Part shown: positions 1 through 6,777 of the stretch, in pieces | Position numbering within the stretch: position 1 is the first letter of the stretch | Layout: every line of letters begins with the position of its first letter | Assembly: GCA_003447895.1 (NCBI GenBank) | Contig: DLYC01000226.1 | Coordinates: 1 to 12,413 of the forward strand | Reading direction: 5' to 3' | Source of the DNA: Lachnospiraceae bacterium | GTDB lineage: Bacteria > Bacillota > Clostridia > Lachnospirales > Lachnospiraceae | Length of the DNA: 12,413 bases | Translations under genes and position numbers: made by a program | The notes under the pieces: model-generated | The model's input: only the letters and a program-made list of their open reading frames with translations | Databases searched by the model: none | Told to the model about the DNA's origin: nothing

Positions 1-29
1 CGGTTATCTCAAAGTTACGCAAGCGCTGA
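1..29 (+). CDS. 3' end of an upstream gene (partial, unidentified)
   Basis: A factor-independent terminator at 71-97 implies that a + strand gene ends just before it. Of the three + frames, only the one starting at base 3 has a stop (TGA 27-29) ahead of that hairpin; the other two stay open through it. The visible tail reads VISKLRKR, a basic C-terminus typical of a soluble protein. Eight residues cannot identify the gene, so the call rests only on frame and terminator position. Confidence 0.3.
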
Positions 30-70
30 GCCTTCGAAAAGCCGGGAATATTTATTTATACTGCTTACAA

Positions 71-106
71 CCCTCGGAAAACACTGTTTTCCGAGGGTAT
101 TGTTAT
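71..106 (+). terminator. Hairpin terminator of the upstream gene
   Basis: A perfect 12-bp stem pairs CCCTCGGAAAAC (71-82) with GTTTTCCGAGGG (86-97) around a 3-base loop. It is followed by a moderately T-rich run (TATTGTTAT, 98-106). The tail is not a pure U-tract, so termination may be partial, but the stem is strong and sits between the end of one gene and the promoter of the next. Confidence 0.7.
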
Positions 107-150
107 CTAAGAGGCATTGGTCCAAAAAACGTAGGCTCTGCATCTTGGCA

Positions 151-180
151 TTGTAACTAAGAAGGCGGATATTATATAAT
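151..180 (+). promoter_or_regulatory. Sigma-A type promoter for the L,D-transpeptidase gene
   Basis: TATAAT at 175-180 is a perfect -10. TTGTAA at 151-156 is a 4/6 match to the -35 consensus with an 18-bp spacer. An overlapping alternative is TTGGCA (145-150) with TATTAT (170-175) at 19 bp. Either would give a 5' leader of roughly 40-45 bases before the start at 230. Confidence 0.6.
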
Positions 181-229
181 AATGCGGTATCACATTTGGG
201 GATTGGGGATGTGAACAGAGGTTTAGCAT

Positions 230-1663
230 ATGATAGAAAAAAGCAGTGAGATCAGGCAGGGCGTGGCGGCGACGATTCTCTCGGTGGCGGCCCTTGCCGG
301 AAGCATATACGGTGGAAAGGCCCTGGATTACCGGGAGGTCTTTATTCCCGGAACTGTGATCAACGGAGTTGATGCTGCGGAACATACAGTTGCGGAGATG
401 GAGGAGCTTCTCGGAGAATACAAACTCAGCGTATCCTTCCGGGACGGAGAGCCTGTCATGATCCCGGGGGAAGCGATCGGGTATCACTATGTGCCGGACG
501 GAAATCTGGACAGACTCATGAAGGAACAGAATCCGCTCATGTGGTTCTACGGAACCCGCCACACCAGGGAGTTTCAGATTCCGGAGGAAAAGGCCTATAA
601 CGAGGACAAACTGGTCAGTATTTTGACAGATCTGCCGCAGATGCAGGAGAAGAATATGATCAGCCCCGAGGACGCCTATCTGGACTATCGGGATGGGAAA
701 TTTGTGGTCGTTCCGGAAGTGGAGGGCACGAAGCTGGATCCCGACAAGGTTGTGGAGACCGTCAAGGCGTCCGTTTCCGAGGAAAAGGAGAGCGTTGTCC
801 TTGAGGAGGCGGACGGCATCTACAGTGCGCCGGAAGTGCGAAAGGACGATGAAGAGCTGTGCCGCGATGAGGAGCAGCTGAATGACCTGGCCGGCGCGAG
901 GATCGAGTACGAGCTTCCGGGCGGCGAGAAGAAGGTCCTGGACGGGCCTGTTCTCAGGGACTGGCTGGAAGTGGACGATGACGGAAATTACTACAGAGAT
1001 GATGACCTGTGGGATGAACATATCGCGGACTTTGTAAAGGAGCTGGCGGAAGAAGCGGACACCGTCTACAAAGAGCATCCCTTTACAACGCATTACGGCG
1101 ATGAGATCCTGCTTCCGGGCAAGGGATACTACGGCTACAAAGTTGAACAGAGTGATGAGCGCGACCGGCTCTGGGAGGAGCTGGACGAAAACGCGCAGCT
1201 GACCAGGGAGCCCGTCTACCGAAGGACAGAAGCCGCGGATCCGGATGACAACCACGGATTCGGAGGAGACTATGTGGAGGTCGACCTCTCCGTGCAGCAC
1301 CTGTGGATCTATAACGACGGCGAGGTGGTGTTTGAGACGGACATTGTCTCGGGCCTCAATGATTCAGAACACAGGACGCCGTCCGGGGCATTCTTCGCCT
1401 ACGACAAGAAGACGGACACGGTGCTCCGCGGGGACAAGCAGGATGACGGCGAGTGGGGGTATGAGACACCGGTCAAGTACTGGATCCGCCTGACGGACAC
1501 CGGCATCGGCCTTCATGACGCGAACTGGAGAGGCTCCTTTGGCGGAAATATCTGGCGATGGAGCGGATCCCACGGCTGCATCAACTGTCCCACCTGGGCA
1601 ATGCCCACGATCTACGATCTTGTATACACCGATATGCCGGTCGCGGTGCACTACGGGGAGTAG
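230..1663 (+). CDS. Membrane-anchored L,D-transpeptidase (YkuD family) with peptidoglycan-binding-like N-terminal region
   Basis: Likely forms 3-3 cross-links in peptidoglycan, or attaches proteins to it, outside the cell. The 477-residue product has one hydrophobic segment near residues 11-28 and no signal-peptidase Cys, so it is probably a type II membrane anchor. Residues about 35-340 are an acidic extracytoplasmic region with two similar halves resembling the PG_binding_4 modules that precede clostridial YkuD domains. The catalytic YkuD domain runs from about residue 348 to the end. It opens with the usual YVEVDLSVQHLWIY strand and contains the active-site motif SHGCINCP, with catalytic His448 and Cys450. 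A second Cys (453) sits where Leu or Met is more usual. The start is ATG 230, preceded by AGAGG (217-221); an in-frame ATG at 209 is followed at once by a stop. It appears monocistronic. Family call is secure; the exact cross-link made is inferred. Confidence 0.9.
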   Translation: MIEKSSEIRQGVAATILSVAALAGSIYGGKALDYREVFIPGTVINGVDAAEHTVAEMEELLGEYKLSVSFRDGEPVMIPGEAIGYHYVPDGNLDRLMKEQNPLMWFYGTRHTREFQIPEEKAYNEDKLVSILTDLPQMQEKNMISPEDAYLDYRDGKFVVVPEVEGTKLDPDKVVETVKASVSEEKESVVLEEADGIYSAPEVRKDDEELCRDEEQLNDLAGARIEYELPGGEKKVLDGPVLRDWLEVDDDGNYYRDDDLWDEHIADFVKELAEEADTVYKEHPFTTHYGDEILLPGKGYYGYKVEQSDERDRLWEELDENAQLTREPVYRRTEAADPDDNHGFGGDYVEVDLSVQHLWIYNDGEVVFETDIVSGLNDSEHRTPSGAFFAYDKKTDTVLRGDKQDDGEWGYETPVKYWIRLTDTGIGLHDANWRGSFGGNIWRWSGSHGCINCPTWAMPTIYDLVYTDMPVAVHYGE

Positions 1664-1684
1664 GCGGATCGGAGACAATCCGCC
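1663..1684 (+). other. Hairpin overlapping the stop of the L,D-transpeptidase gene
   Basis: GGCGGAT (1663-1669) pairs with ATCCGCC (1678-1684) around an 8-base loop, starting on the last base of the stop codon. Further GC-rich complementary segments (GCGGCA / TGCCGC) follow within 1684-1715, but no U-tract does. It may protect the 3' end of the mRNA or be a weak terminator. Nothing else is apparent between it and the apt promoter. Confidence 0.35.
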
Positions 1685-1778
1685 GGCGGCAAGGCGTGGC
1701 TCTCTGCCGCAAGCTGCCAATTTCGCACAGTTTCTTGGACAGATCCGCACAGACGGTTTTCTGTTAAGGGAACTCTTG

Positions 1779-1787
1779 TGTTATAAT
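1779..1787 (+). promoter_or_regulatory. Extended -10 promoter for apt
   Basis: TGTTATAAT (1779-1787) is a perfect -10 with the TG of an extended -10 element. No good -35 lies 16-18 bases upstream, as is common for extended -10 promoters. Transcription would start near 1794, about 64 bases ahead of the apt start codon. Confidence 0.6.
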
Positions 1788-1857
1788 GAAAGAAACACGG
1801 CGAAAAGCCCGACAGTACAGGCAGTAATCTCAAAAAGCGACTCAAAGGGAGGATATT

Positions 1858-2382
1858 ATGAAAAAGCTGGAAGATTATATCCGCACGATACCCGATTTCC
1901 CGGAACCCGGAATCATGTTCCGTGACATCACCACTGTGTTTCAGGACGCAGACGGCCTGAAGCTTGCGATCGACTCCATGCAGGACCTGATCAAGGACCT
2001 GGACTACGATGTGATCGTCGGCGCCGAGTCCCGCGGCTTTATTTACGGCGCGGCTCTGGCCTACAATCTTCACAAGCCGCTGGTACTGGTTCGCAAGAAG
2101 GGTAAGCTTCCCTGGAAGACCATTTCCGTCGACTATGATCTGGAGTACGGAAAGGCCACGCTGGAGATGCACATTGACGCGATCGCGCCCGGACAGAAGT
2201 GCCTTGTGGTGGATGACCTTCTTGCCACCGGCGGAACCGCAAAGGCAATGGCGCAGCTCGTCGAGAAGCTTGGCGGCGAAGTCGTGGACATGCTGTTCAT
2301 GATCGAGCTGGCAGGGCTCAAGGGCCGCGAATTCCTGAAGGATTACAGAGTGGATTCCGTGCTGACTTTCGAAGGAAAGTAA
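1858..2382 (+). CDS. apt: Adenine phosphoribosyltransferase
   Basis: Cytoplasmic purine-salvage enzyme that converts adenine plus PRPP to AMP and pyrophosphate. The 174-residue length is normal for the family. The N-terminus (KLEDYIRTIPDFPEPGIMFRDIT) is the characteristic Apt opening, and the PRPP-binding loop VDDLLATGGTAKA begins at residue 118 with the paired acidic residues Asp119-Asp120. The mid-region EARGF-like motif appears as AESRGF, and the hood-side RKKGKLPW segment is present. The start ATG 1858 has a strong Shine-Dalgarno, AAGGGAGG, ending 5 bases upstream. It has its own extended -10 promoter and is closed by a strong terminator, so it is a single-gene transcript. In many Firmicutes apt sits upstream of relA; here it does not. 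No unusual features. Confidence 0.97.
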   Translation: MKKLEDYIRTIPDFPEPGIMFRDITTVFQDADGLKLAIDSMQDLIKDLDYDVIVGAESRGFIYGAALAYNLHKPLVLVRKKGKLPWKTISVDYDLEYGKATLEMHIDAIAPGQKCLVVDDLLATGGTAKAMAQLVEKLGGEVVDMLFMIELAGLKGREFLKDYRVDSVLTFEGK

Positions 2383-2446
2383 GGCGCTTTGGCAGAATGC
2401 CGCGAGAGGATTTCTGACAAAAGACAAAAAATAGCGAAGAGCGATG

Positions 2447-2486
2447 CCTTCGGCCGACGGGAAAGACCCGCCGGCCGAAGGTTTTT
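2447..2486 (+). terminator. Strong factor-independent terminator after apt
   Basis: A 15-position stem pairs 2447-2461 with 2467-2481 (one A-C mismatch) around the loop AAAGA, followed directly by TTTTT (2482-2486). It separates apt from the leuA control region, which makes read-through from apt into leuA unlikely. Confidence 0.92.
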
Positions 2487-2546
2487 CAATACTAACGAAA
2501 AGATAAAAATAATCAGCTAAACCGAATAAATATAATCATTCCAATG

Positions 2547-2556
2547 AATACGTATT
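2547..2556. repeat. Palindrome AATACGTATT upstream of leuA-araC
   Basis: A perfect 10-bp palindrome set inside CCAAT (2541-2545) ... ATTGG (2554-2558). Its centre lies 24 bp from the centre of the next palindrome. It could be half of a dimeric regulator site; the binding protein is unknown. Confidence 0.45.
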
Positions 2557-2559
2557 GGA

Positions 2560-2594
2560 GATAAAATCTAATCACGTGATTTGATAAAATTTAA
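2560..2594 (+). repeat. Direct repeat GATAAAATYTAA, 23-bp period: candidate AraC-type operator
   Basis: GATAAAATCTAA (2560-2571) and GATAAAATTTAA (2583-2594) match at 11 of 12 positions in the same orientation, offset by 23 bp. A poorer copy, GATAAAAATAATC, lies at 2502-2514. AraC-family proteins typically bind direct repeats about two helical turns apart, and the gene immediately downstream carries an AraC-type DNA-binding domain. AT-richness raises the chance of coincidence, so the operator role is inference. Confidence 0.5.
2570..2581. repeat. Palindrome AATCACGTGATT upstream of leuA-araC
   Basis: A perfect 12-bp palindrome that overlaps the end of the first direct-repeat copy and lies just before the second. 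It may be a site for a separate dimeric regulator, or part of a composite operator with the direct repeats. Confidence 0.45.
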
Positions 2595-2700
2595 CTCCAA
2601 AAGGGCGAAAACAGCATAAGCGATGTAATTTCCGCCTGGCGCCGGCTGAAAAAAGGGAGGTTCGGACGCAGCATGGGGTATGAAAGGAATGGTTACCACA

Positions 2701-4695
2701 ATGATGAACTACAATAAGTACATGCGGCAGTATTTTCTTCCTCCGACGGAGTGCCTGGACTGGGCGAAGAAGGACCACATCGAGAAGGCGCCCATCTGGT
2801 GCAGCGTTGACCTTCGCGACGGAAACCAGGCCCTGATCGAGCCCATGAGCCTGGAAGAGAAGATCGAGTTCTTCCAGATGCTGGTCAAGATCGGCTTCAA
2901 GGAGATCGAAGTTGGATTTCCGGCGGCCTCCGAGACGGAGTATGACTTCCTGCGTGCCCTTATTGAGAGAAATATGATTCCCGACGATGTGACGATCCAG
3001 GTCCTGACACAGGCCAGGGAGCACATTATCCGTAAGACCTTTGAAGCCGTAAACGGAGCGCCCAAGGCGGTCGTCCACCTCTATAATTCCACATCCGTGG
3101 CGCAGCGCGAGCAGGTCTTTAAAAAGAACAAAGAGGAGATCAAGAAGCTTGCGGTGGACGGAGCCAAACTCCTCAAGGAGCTGGCGGAAGAGACCGACGG
3201 AAATTTCATGTTCGAGTACAGCCCGGAGAGCTTCCACGGAACCGAGGTGGAGTACGCGCTCGAAGTGTGCAACGCGGTTCTTGACGTCTGGAAGCCAAAT
3301 CCCGAGTGGAAGTCCATCATCAATATCCCCGCGACGGTGGAGACGGCCATGCCGCATATCTTTGCCTCCCAGATCGAGTACCTGAACAAGAATCTGAAGT
3401 ACAGGGACGGCGTGGTGCTCAGCCTTCATCCGCACAATGACCGCGGCTGCGGCGTTGCGGATACGGAGCTGGGAATCCTTGCGGGAGCGGACCGCGTCGA
3501 GGGAACTCTGTTTGGAAACGGTGAGAGGACCGGCAATGTGGACATCGTGACGGTGGCAATGAACCTGTTCGCCTACGGCATCGATCCCGAGCTCGACTTC
3601 TACAACATGCCGCTCATCCGCGCGAAGTACGAGAACCTGACCGGAATGGAAGTCCATCCCAGGCAGCCCTATGCCGGAGACCTTGTGTTCAGCGCCTTCT
3701 CGGGCTCCCATCAGGACGCGATCTCCAAGGGCATGGCCTACAAGGAGATTCACGACCCCAACAAGTGGACCGTGCCTTACCTTCCGATCGATCCCCAGGA
3801 TGTCTCGAGGACTTACGATTCGGACGTCATCCGCATCAACAGCCAGTCCGGAAAGGGCGGCGTCGCCTATGTGCTCAAGCAGAACTTCTCCATCGTCCTT
3901 CCCGAGAAGATGCGGGAGGAAGTGGGCTATGCGGTGAAGCAGGTCTCGGACGAGACCCACAGCGAGCTCTCCCCGCAGGCCGTCTACGAGATCTTTACGG
4001 ACCGCTATGTGGACTACACGCCGCACTTTACCATCCCCGAGTGCCATTTCCGCCAGGTGGACGGCATCATGGCGGAGGCGACCATTGCGGCGGGAGACCG
4101 AAGGACAGTGGTGGACGCCAACGGAAACGGACGCCTCGATGCGGTCAGCAACACGATCAAGCAGTACTACGGCATCAGCTATGAGCTCTCCACATACGAA
4201 GAGCACGCGCTCTCAAGGGGCTCCTCCTCGAAAGCGATGGCCTATGTGGGAATCCTCTGCGACGGCAAAACATACTGGGGCGTAGGCATTCACGAGGATA
4301 TCATCCATGCCTCCATCAACGCGCTGGTCGTTGCCGTAAACAAGCTCCCTCAGCTGCAGGACAGCGCCGCCGAGAAGGACGACAGGCTGATCCTGATGCT
4401 CAATTACATCCAGGCCAACTACCAGACGGTCACGCTCGAAGATATGGCCAGGGAATTCCATCTGTCGACGCCCTATATCTCCAAGTATATCCGGGAAAAA
4501 TCCGGCAAGACATTCGGAGAGCAGGTCACGCAGGTTCGGATGAAGAGGGCCAAGACGCTCCTTAGAAACGGAAATATGACCATCGAGAATATCTCCTATT
4601 CCATCGGCTATCCCAACGCGGAGCACTTCTCGAGAGTGTTCAAAAAAGTGTTTGACGTATCGCCGGCCCAGTACCGGAAGATCGCGACAAAATAA
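2701..4695 (+). CDS. leuA: 2-isopropylmalate synthase fused to a C-terminal AraC-type DNA-binding domain
   Basis: The LeuA part condenses acetyl-CoA with 2-ketoisovalerate, the first committed step of leucine synthesis. Numbering from ATG 2701, the catalytic TIM barrel (about 1-370) has VDLRDGNQAL (RDGNQ at 39-43), HPHND at 243-247 (metal-binding His) and NGERTGN at 273-279. A linker domain and the leucine-binding LeuA_dimer domain (about 425-550) follow. After a short acidic linker comes a complete AraC/XylS double helix-turn-helix (about 561-664): HTH1 near 579-602 and HTH2 near 626-655, ending in the signature FSRVFKKVFDVSPAQYR. Ordinary class II LeuA stops near residue 550-560, so about 105 residues are added, without any frame break. 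I chose ATG 2701 because relatives begin M-x-NYNKY and AAAGGA lies 12 bases upstream; the frame is open to ATG 2680. No leuB, leuC or leuD is adjacent. Both modules look intact; a leucine-sensing regulatory role is inferred. Confidence 0.93.
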   Translation: MMNYNKYMRQYFLPPTECLDWAKKDHIEKAPIWCSVDLRDGNQALIEPMSLEEKIEFFQMLVKIGFKEIEVGFPAASETEYDFLRALIERNMIPDDVTIQVLTQAREHIIRKTFEAVNGAPKAVVHLYNSTSVAQREQVFKKNKEEIKKLAVDGAKLLKELAEETDGNFMFEYSPESFHGTEVEYALEVCNAVLDVWKPNPEWKSIINIPATVETAMPHIFASQIEYLNKNLKYRDGVVLSLHPHNDRGCGVADTELGILAGADRVEGTLFGNGERTGNVDIVTVAMNLFAYGIDPELDFYNMPLIRAKYENLTGMEVHPRQPYAGDLVFSAFSGSHQDAISKGMAYKEIHDPNKWTVPYLPIDPQDVSRTYDSDVIRINSQSGKGGVAYVLKQNFSIVLPEKMREEVGYAVKQVSDETHSELSPQAVYEIFTDRYVDYTPHFTIPECHFRQVDGIMAEATIAAGDRRTVVDANGNGRLDAVSNTIKQYYGISYELSTYEEHALSRGSSSKAMAYVGILCDGKTYWGVGIHEDIIHASINALVVAVNKLPQLQDSAAEKDDRLILMLNYIQANYQTVTLEDMAREFHLSTPYISKYIREKSGKTFGEQVTQVRMKRAKTLLRNGNMTIENISYSIGYPNAEHFSRVFKKVFDVSPAQYRKIATK

Positions 4696-4725
4696 GATGT
4701 TGGGATAAGAAAGCAATGGTTATGG

Positions 4726-4770
4726 CTCACAGGGACGCGCCGCAGTGCGGCGCGGCCTGTGGGTCTTTTT
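4726..4770 (+). terminator. Factor-independent terminator after leuA-araC
   Basis: CACAGG (4728-4733) pairs with CCTGTG (4756-4761), enclosing a GC-rich inner helix between CGCGCCG (4736-4742) and CGGCGCG (4748-4754). The stem is followed by TCTTTTT (4764-4770). It isolates the leuA fusion as a single-gene transcript. Confidence 0.9.
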
Positions 4771-4815
4771 GATCTCTGAAAAGATTTCCGGATCCGCCAT
4801 AAACGGTCCTCTTCA

Positions 4816-4824
4816 TGGTATGAT
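4816..4824 (+). promoter_or_regulatory. Extended -10 promoter of the RyR channel operon
   Basis: TGGTATGAT (4816-4824) gives a 5/6 -10 hexamer with an extended -10 TG. No convincing -35 is present. It lies 32 bases ahead of the start codon at 4857, just after the leuA terminator, and is the only plausible promoter for the two-gene unit. Confidence 0.5.
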
Positions 4825-4856
4825 AGTAGTCAGAAATAGAAAAAGAGGGGAACGCA

Positions 4857-6725
4857 ATGAATTCTTTTCCTGTTATCGTTTTATCGGTTATTATCTTCGC
4901 CGCGCTTGCGATCAATCTGGCGCTCAAGCCGGCTTATTCGGCGAGGCTGACCTCCACACTGATTATGATCACCATCATCGGGGGCAGCATCATTTACGGC
5001 TTCGGCTTTACGAGCATCACCGGTGATGTGGCGATTTCCCTGGTGCGGACGCCGTTTTCCGTCATGGGCATGTTCCTTGGAAAAAACGACCTGGGGGCGA
5101 TCGCGAATGCGCCCATTGTCACGAGCCCGGTCGGAATCTTCCTCTTCTGGCTCCTTCATTTTCTCGCCTTCTACTCCATGGCCAGCGCCGCGATCGTCAC
5201 GGTCGGCGCCGAGGGACTCAGAAGGCTGAGACTGTTTCTGGCACTCAGCGGAGACCTGACCATTATCTACGGGATTACGCCCGACAGTATTTTGGTGGGA
5301 AAGGAGTGCGCGGAGCGGAAAGAGACAGCGGTAGTCTTTATCGATGAAGCGGATTCGGCAGGCCTTGTCCCGGAGATCATCAATATGGGGATGGCGGTCG
5401 TGACGGGATCGGGCGCGGCGTCCTGCGACAAGCTCACCATGACAAAGCTCCGCGTCAGAAGCCGGAAGAGGATCGAAGTCTACGCGCTTCATCCGGAGAG
5501 GAGCAGGAATCTGTTCTTCGCGCTTGCGCTCAAGGAAGCCTTTAAAAACGCGCAGATCGACCCTGACAAGACCAGCATCGCGCTTCCGGGCACCGAGGAT
5601 ATCGCGGCGGCCATACTGCAGGTTTCCACCGAGGAGTACGGATTCGGGTATGTGCAGGTCTTTAGCGTCGCGGACCTTGCGGCCCGCGCCATGATCCGCC
5701 TGTGCCCGCCTTGGGATTTTCTGACTTTTGACAAAGAGGGCAGGGCGGAGCAGGATTTTGACTGCATTGTGATCGGGTTCGGGGACACCGGACAGGCGGC
5801 GCTCCGCTATCTGATCATGAACGGACAGTTTGTGGGAAGCACGTTCCATGCGGCGGTCTTTTCGACCAACATGCAGAACGAAGCCGGATTTCTCCTGACC
5901 GAGTGCCCGGAGATCGTAAGGCACTATGACATCGATTTCTATCAAAAGGACGGAAGAAGCCGGGAGTTTTACGAGTACCTGGAGAAAAGGCTTGATACGC
6001 TCAAGTACATCGCGGTCTGCTCCGGAAACAGCGAAATGAATACGGAGCTCACGGACAATCTTCTTCTGTACTTAAAGCGCAAGCGGTCTGAGCATATCTG
6101 CGTGATCCAGGTCACAGCCGGAGGCGTCTCCTATCAGGAGGCGGTGGAGAGCGATATCAAGCGAAAGAAGGTGTTCACGCTCGACATGCTCTCCGCGGAG
6201 AAAGCGGACAGAGCCGGAATCCTGCTCAATGCCACCTACGATTCATCGGACAGATCGAACTGGGGAAAATGGTTGGCCTGCGATTCGTTCAGCAAGATGT
6301 CATCGAGGGCGTCCGCGGAATTTATCCCGGCGCTGGTCAAGGCCTCGGGTTACAGCGAAGAGGAGATCATGCAGGATGGCTGGAATCCCGGGGAAGCGAA
6401 GCTCCGCGTCCTGGGAGAGACCGAGCATCTCCGGTGGTGCGCGTTCCACTATACGATGGGCTACAGGACTATGACGGATCAGGAATTCGACCGGAGAGCG
6501 GAGGAATACAAGGAGCACGTAAGGAGCGGAAAGCCCGGCAGATACAGAATTGCGAAAGATACAGAAAACCGCATCCACGCGTGCCTGATCCCCAATGACG
6601 CACTCGATGAACTCTCGGCCAAGGAGAGTAGAGTGACGGGGAAAGAAGTGGATTACAGAAAGTCTGATATCAACAATGTACTGGCGATTCCGCAGATCCT
6701 GAAGAAGCAGAAGGAAGAAATATAG
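4857..6725 (+). CDS. Membrane protein with Rossmann/RCK-like domains and C-terminal RyR-like domain (filterless channel partner)
   Basis: No established function. The 622-residue product has three hydrophobic segments (about 4-24, 31-54, 93-115), then a long cytoplasmic part. A first Rossmann-like fold starts near 130 (DLTIIYGITPDSILVGKE). A second begins at about 302 with IVIGFGDTG (GxGxxG at 307-312), as in TrkA-N/RCK domains. Residues about 515-610 resemble a RyR domain (PF02026-like): E523-H-L-R-W527, then GY, a basic stretch, HACLIPNDAL, and DINNVLAIPQIL. The same order occurs in the downstream K+ channel, so the two look like diverged paralogues, but this one has no TVGYGD filter. Start ATG 4857 follows AGAGGGG by 6 bases. 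The downstream gene begins 52 bases on, with no terminator between. I infer a regulatory or auxiliary subunit of a heteromeric channel; an independent sensor is the alternative. Confidence 0.8.
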   Translation: MNSFPVIVLSVIIFAALAINLALKPAYSARLTSTLIMITIIGGSIIYGFGFTSITGDVAISLVRTPFSVMGMFLGKNDLGAIANAPIVTSPVGIFLFWLLHFLAFYSMASAAIVTVGAEGLRRLRLFLALSGDLTIIYGITPDSILVGKECAERKETAVVFIDEADSAGLVPEIINMGMAVVTGSGAASCDKLTMTKLRVRSRKRIEVYALHPERSRNLFFALALKEAFKNAQIDPDKTSIALPGTEDIAAAILQVSTEEYGFGYVQVFSVADLAARAMIRLCPPWDFLTFDKEGRAEQDFDCIVIGFGDTGQAALRYLIMNGQFVGSTFHAAVFSTNMQNEAGFLLTECPEIVRHYDIDFYQKDGRSREFYEYLEKRLDTLKYIAVCSGNSEMNTELTDNLLLYLKRKRSEHICVIQVTAGGVSYQEAVESDIKRKKVFTLDMLSAEKADRAGILLNATYDSSDRSNWGKWLACDSFSKMSSRASAEFIPALVKASGYSEEEIMQDGWNPGEAKLRVLGETEHLRWCAFHYTMGYRTMTDQEFDRRAEEYKEHVRSGKPGRYRIAKDTENRIHACLIPNDALDELSAKESRVTGKEVDYRKSDINNVLAIPQILKKQKEEI

Positions 6726-6727
6726 GG

Positions 6728-6762
6728 CCTTCGCATCGGGAAGAGACGGCGGCCTGCGAAGG
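6728..6762 (+). other. Hairpin between the two RyR-channel genes, next to the second ribosome site
   Basis: CCTTCGCA (6728-6735) and TGCGAAGG (6755-6762) form a perfect 8-bp stem with a 19-base loop. No U-tract follows, so it is not a terminator. The right arm runs straight into the Shine-Dalgarno region (GGAGAGGGAG, 6761-6770) of the channel gene at 6778, so it may tune translation of the pore subunit relative to the upstream partner. This role is inferred. Confidence 0.4.
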
Positions 6763-6777
6763 AGAGGGAGACGGCAT

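Larger units (their letters stand above)
2487..2700 (+). promoter_or_regulatory. AT-rich control region of leuA-araC
   Basis: With the apt tail and terminator, this belongs to a stretch of more than 300 bases without a gene. About 2481-2600 is only around 25% GC by my count, far below the flanking genes. It holds a 23-bp-spaced direct repeat and two palindromes (listed separately). No consensus promoter is evident. Weak candidates are TTAACT (2591-2596) with CATAAG (2615-2620) at 18 bp, or TGTAAT (2624-2629) without a -35; both fit an activator-dependent promoter. A GGGAGG (2655-2660) lies 40 bases before the chosen leuA start. I see no T-box antiterminator signature and no attenuator-type U-tailed hairpin here. 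Confidence 0.55.

Noticed and set aside
1..150. Two other + strand frames open across 1-150 as coding
   Set aside because: Both run through the strong hairpin at 71-97 and have no recognisable protein content; they are too short to support.
107..1300. 397-codon open frame on the - strand opposite the L,D-transpeptidase
   Set aside because: Low-complexity hydrophobic/basic translation typical of an antisense frame; the YkuD motifs are on the + strand.
2487..2700. T-box leader for leuA
   Set aside because: I looked for the conserved T-box antiterminator core (TGGNACCGCG type) and for a terminator just before the gene and found neither.
2572..4206. 544-codon open frame on the - strand opposite leuA
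   Set aside because: It mirrors the codon bias of the leuA frame. Its translation has no recognisable domain, while the + strand matches LeuA across its full length.
5160..5220. TVGAEG in the first RyR protein as a degenerate K+ filter
   Set aside because: It lies at the cytoplasmic end of the third hydrophobic segment, followed by a basic run (LRRLRLF), not in a re-entrant loop between two membrane helices.
6728..6762. Terminator between the two RyR-channel genes
   Set aside because: The stem has no U-tract and runs into the Shine-Dalgarno of the next gene, so cotranscription is more likely.
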